NCBI RefSeq assembly: GCF_042652785.1
Contig: NZ_JBHSHD010000010.1
Location: 930,001 to 994,000 of the forward strand
From: Dokdonella_A ginsengisoli
GTDB taxonomy: Bacteria > Pseudomonadota > Gammaproteobacteria > Xanthomonadales > Rhodanobacteraceae
Length of the DNA: 64,000 nt
Direction: 5' to 3'
The notes below the pieces were generated by a model that searched no databases, was not told where the DNA came from, and saw only the letters and a program-made list of their open reading frames with translations. The position numbers were made by a program, and so were the translations under genes. Below, in pieces: positions 61,870-64,000 of the stretch (position 1 is the first letter of the stretch; every line of letters starts with the position of its first letter).

Positions 61870-62817
61870 ATGATTGCCAATGGAGAAGTCCTCTTGAATC
61901 GCCAAGCCACCGCCTTCGCCCCCGCCAGCGTCGCCAACGTCGGCGTCGGCTTCGACATCCTCGGCCACACCGTCGACGGCCCCGGCGACCGCGTCACGGT
62001 GCGCCGCGTGGCCGAGCCCGGCGTGCGCATCGTCGCCATCCGCGGCAACTCGCAGCCGCTGCCGTTCGAGCCGGACCGCAACACCGCCGGCACCGCTCTG
62101 CTGGCGATGCGCAAGATGCTCGCGCTGCAGTTCGGCTTCGAGATCGAGATCGACAAGGGCATCCCGTTCGGCTCCGGCATGGGCGGCTCGGCCGCCTCGG
62201 CGGTCGCCGCCCTGGTCGCCGCCAACGCCACGCTCGACACGCCGCTGCCGCGCGCGCTGCTCTATCCGTTCGCACTGGAAAGCGAATACGCCGCCAGTGG
62301 CAGCCGCCACGGCGACAACGTCGGTCCGCTGCTGCTCGGCGGCCTGGTGCTGGCCACCGCCGACCGCCTGGTGAAGATTCCGGCGCCCGCGAACCTCCAC
62401 TGCGCGCTGGTGCATCCGCAGGCGGTGCTGGAGACGCGCGAAGCGCGCGCGGCGCTGGCCGGCCACTACGCCCTGCCCGAATTCGTCGCGCAGAGCGCAA
62501 ACCTCGCGCTGCTGCTGACCGGCTGCCAGGCCAACGACCTGGACCTGATCCGCGCCGGCCTGCGCGACCAGCTGATCGAGCCGCGCCGCGCGCCGCTGAT
62601 CCGCGGCTTCGCTGCCGTGAAGCAGGCAGCGCTCGATGCCGGCGCGCTCGGTGCGAGCATTTCCGGCGCCGGTCCCAGCGCGTTCGCCTGGTGCGACGGC
62701 GAACGCGCCGCACACGACGTCGCCGAACGCATGCGCGCGGCGTTCCTGCAGGCCGGCCTGGCCAGCGAGAGCTGGGTCTCCCGCGTCGACGGACCGGCGA
62801 CGGAGCAGGTCGCATGA
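61870..62817 (+). CDS. thrB: Homoserine kinase
   Basis: GHMP-family kinase of 315 residues phosphorylating homoserine. GHMP motif KGIPFGSGMGGSAASAVA (about 97-114) and C-terminal SGAGPSAFAW are conserved. TTG at 61894 with GGAGAAG upstream is an alternative start, 8 residues shorter, at which family similarity begins. It overlaps thrC by 4 bases (ATGA). Confidence 0.95.
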   Translation: MIANGEVLLNRQATAFAPASVANVGVGFDILGHTVDGPGDRVTVRRVAEPGVRIVAIRGNSQPLPFEPDRNTAGTALLAMRKMLALQFGFEIEIDKGIPFGSGMGGSAASAVAALVAANATLDTPLPRALLYPFALESEYAASGSRHGDNVGPLLLGGLVLATADRLVKIPAPANLHCALVHPQAVLETREARAALAGHYALPEFVAQSANLALLLTGCQANDLDLIRAGLRDQLIEPRRAPLIRGFAAVKQAALDAGALGASISGAGPSAFAWCDGERAAHDVAERMRAAFLQAGLASESWVSRVDGPATEQVA

Positions 62818-64000
62818 ACTTCCGCAGCACGCGCGAGCGCGCGCCCGCGCTCGGACTCGGCGAGGCGCTCGCCGCCGGCCTCGCCCCCGACGGCGGACTC
62901 TACGTGCCGCAGGAACTGCCGCACCTGAGCGCGGAGGACTTCGCCGGCCGCGACTCACTCGCCGACGTCTCGGCGACCTTGCTGCGGCCGTTCTTCGCCC
63001 GCGACGCGCTCGCCGCCGCGCTCGATGCGATCTGCGCCGACGCGCTCGCCCTGCCCGCGCCACTGCGCGCGATCGCACCGCGCACGCAGCTGCTCGAGCT
63101 GTTCCACGGCCCGACCGCGGCATTCAAGGATTTCGGCGCGCGCTTCCTGGCGGCCTGCCTCGCCGCGCGCCACGGCCCCGGCGATGCGCCGCTGACGGTG
63201 CTGGTCGCCACCTCCGGCGACACCGGCGCCGCCGTCGCGGCCGCGTTTCATCGCCGGCCCGGCTTCCGCGTGGTGATCCTGTATCCGGACGGCCGCGTCT
63301 CGCCGCGCCAGGCGCACCAGCTCGGCTGCTTCGGCGACAACGTCCAGGCGCTGCGCGTGGCCGGCTCGTTCGACGACTGCCAGGCGCTGGCCAAGCGTGC
63401 GCTCGCCGACGCCGCGCTGAAGGAACGCACGCCGCTGACCTCGGCCAACAGCATCAGCCTCGGCCGCCTGCTGCCGCAGATGAGCTACTACGCGCTCGCC
63501 GCGCTCGCGCACTGGCGCCGGCACGGCGAGGTGCTGAACTTCGTCATCCCGACCGGCAACCTCGGCAACGCCCTGGCCTGCATGCTGGCGCGCGCGATCG
63601 GTCTGCCGATCGGCGCGATCGCGCTGGCGACCAATGCCAATCGCGTGCTGCCGGAGTTCTTCGCCGGCGCCGAGTACGCGCCGCGCGCCAGCGTGCCGAC
63701 CTTGGCCAACGCGATGGACGTCGGCGCGCCGAGCAATTTCGAGCGCCTGCGCTGGCTGTACCCGGACGCCGCCGCGCTGCGTTCGGCCTTTACCGCCGAA
63801 GCGGTCGAGGATGCGGAAATCCGCAACGTCCTGCGCGGCTGCCGCGAGCGCTACGGCACCCTGGTCTGTCCGCACACCGCCACCGCGCTGCGCGTGCTCG
63901 AGCGCCTGCGCACCCGCGGCGACGAGCGCGACTACGCCGTCGCCGCGACCGCGCATCCGGCCAAGTTCGACGAAGTCATCGAGCCTCTGATCGGACAACC
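62814..64000 (+). CDS. thrC: Threonine synthase (C-terminus beyond window)
   Basis: PLP enzyme converting phosphohomoserine to threonine. The PLP lysine lies in the GPTAAFKDFGARFL motif (about residue 104), and VATSGDTGAAVAAAF is the phosphate-binding loop. SANSISLGRLLPQMSYY is typical of the class. At least 395 residues are visible before the window ends. The ATG overlaps the thrB stop. Confidence 0.96.
   Translation, partial: MNFRSTRERAPALGLGEALAAGLAPDGGLYVPQELPHLSAEDFAGRDSLADVSATLLRPFFARDALAAALDAICADALALPAPLRAIAPRTQLLELFHGPTAAFKDFGARFLAACLAARHGPGDAPLTVLVATSGDTGAAVAAAFHRRPGFRVVILYPDGRVSPRQAHQLGCFGDNVQALRVAGSFDDCQALAKRALADAALKERTPLTSANSISLGRLLPQMSYYALAALAHWRRHGEVLNFVIPTGNLGNALACMLARAIGLPIGAIALATNANRVLPEFFAGAEYAPRASVPTLANAMDVGAPSNFERLRWLYPDAAALRSAFTAEAVEDAEIRNVLRGCRERYGTLVCPHTATALRVLERLRTRGDERDYAVAATAHPAKFDEVIEPLIGQ

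Noticed and set aside
59014..63123. A 1369-codon open frame on the minus strand across the thr genes
   Set aside because: It is antisense to thrA and thrB, has Arg/Ala/Gly-rich composition and no recognisable domain. It is a shadow of GC-rich codon use.

Overview
The window is high-GC, gene-dense chromosomal DNA of a gammaproteobacterium, most likely of the Xanthomonadales/Lysobacterales (a Rhodanobacteraceae- or Dokdonella-like genome is my best guess). The main evidence is the arginine pathway: N-acetylornithine carbamoyltransferase, N-acetylcitrulline deacetylase and a fused N-acetylglutamate kinase/synthase form one cluster, a combination known from Xanthomonas and relatives. KdkA, a DUF6165 protein and several secreted proteins with an (I/L)FADGF(D/E) tail agree with this. 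There are no phage, transposase, CRISPR or plasmid genes. Mobile-like content is limited to short palindromic and short-unit repeats.

Layout. 1-1062: 5' part of a selenocysteine formate dehydrogenase alpha subunit, read through an in-frame UGA with a SECIS hairpin. 1355-7089: a small unknown gene, an alpha/beta hydrolase and a PIG-L deacetylase, divergent from a family-2 glycosyltransferase, then an ABC-F ATPase. 7105-18478 (minus): an arginine-proline supra-operon in the order argF', argG, argE', argB/NAGS, argC, a short prolyl-tRNA synthetase, argH, a small unknown gene, proB, proA. It is preceded by a possible leader ORF and hairpins. 18863-23467: a glycine-zipper protein, cysS, sufE and a secreted beta-helix protein. 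23481-34703 (minus): yceD, rpmF, fabH, fabD, fabG, acpP, fabF, pabB, mltG, tmk, holB and pilZ, with panE at the end. The usual plsX is missing here and fabH appears to start at CTG. 34826-40095: maf, a moxR/DUF58/transglutaminase set and an Slp-like lipoprotein. 40114-43309 (minus): HIT protein, recR, ybaB and dnaX. 43491-46875: tRNA-Ser(GGA), 4.5S RNA and a large secreted metalloprotease. 47003-50845 (minus): moaE, moaD, moaC, moaA, an MBL hydrolase and kdkA. 50918-58831: a heptosyltransferase, DUF6165, secreted proteins, tRNA-Ser(CGA), a TPR/FGE-like membrane protein and RNase D. 58952-64000: a threonine operon with a Thr-rich leader peptide, thrA, thrB and partial thrC.

How the genes fit together. 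The molybdopterin genes could supply cofactor for the formate dehydrogenase. The arg/pro cluster runs from glutamate to arginine and proline with tightly overlapping genes. The fab cluster makes fatty acids beside cell-wall and replication genes. KdkA, the heptosyltransferase and DUF6165 point to LPS core assembly.

Most unusual points: a heptamer repeat element (unit GGGCTGA, paired with its inverted form) at three separate gene junctions immediately before the downstream start codon, twice entering the coding sequence; a related short-unit foldback before the HIT gene; a CTG start for fabH; a prolyl-tRNA synthetase without editing domain inside the arg/pro operon; a threonine leader whose hairpin hides the thrA ribosome-binding site; and a recurring FADGF tail on secreted proteins.
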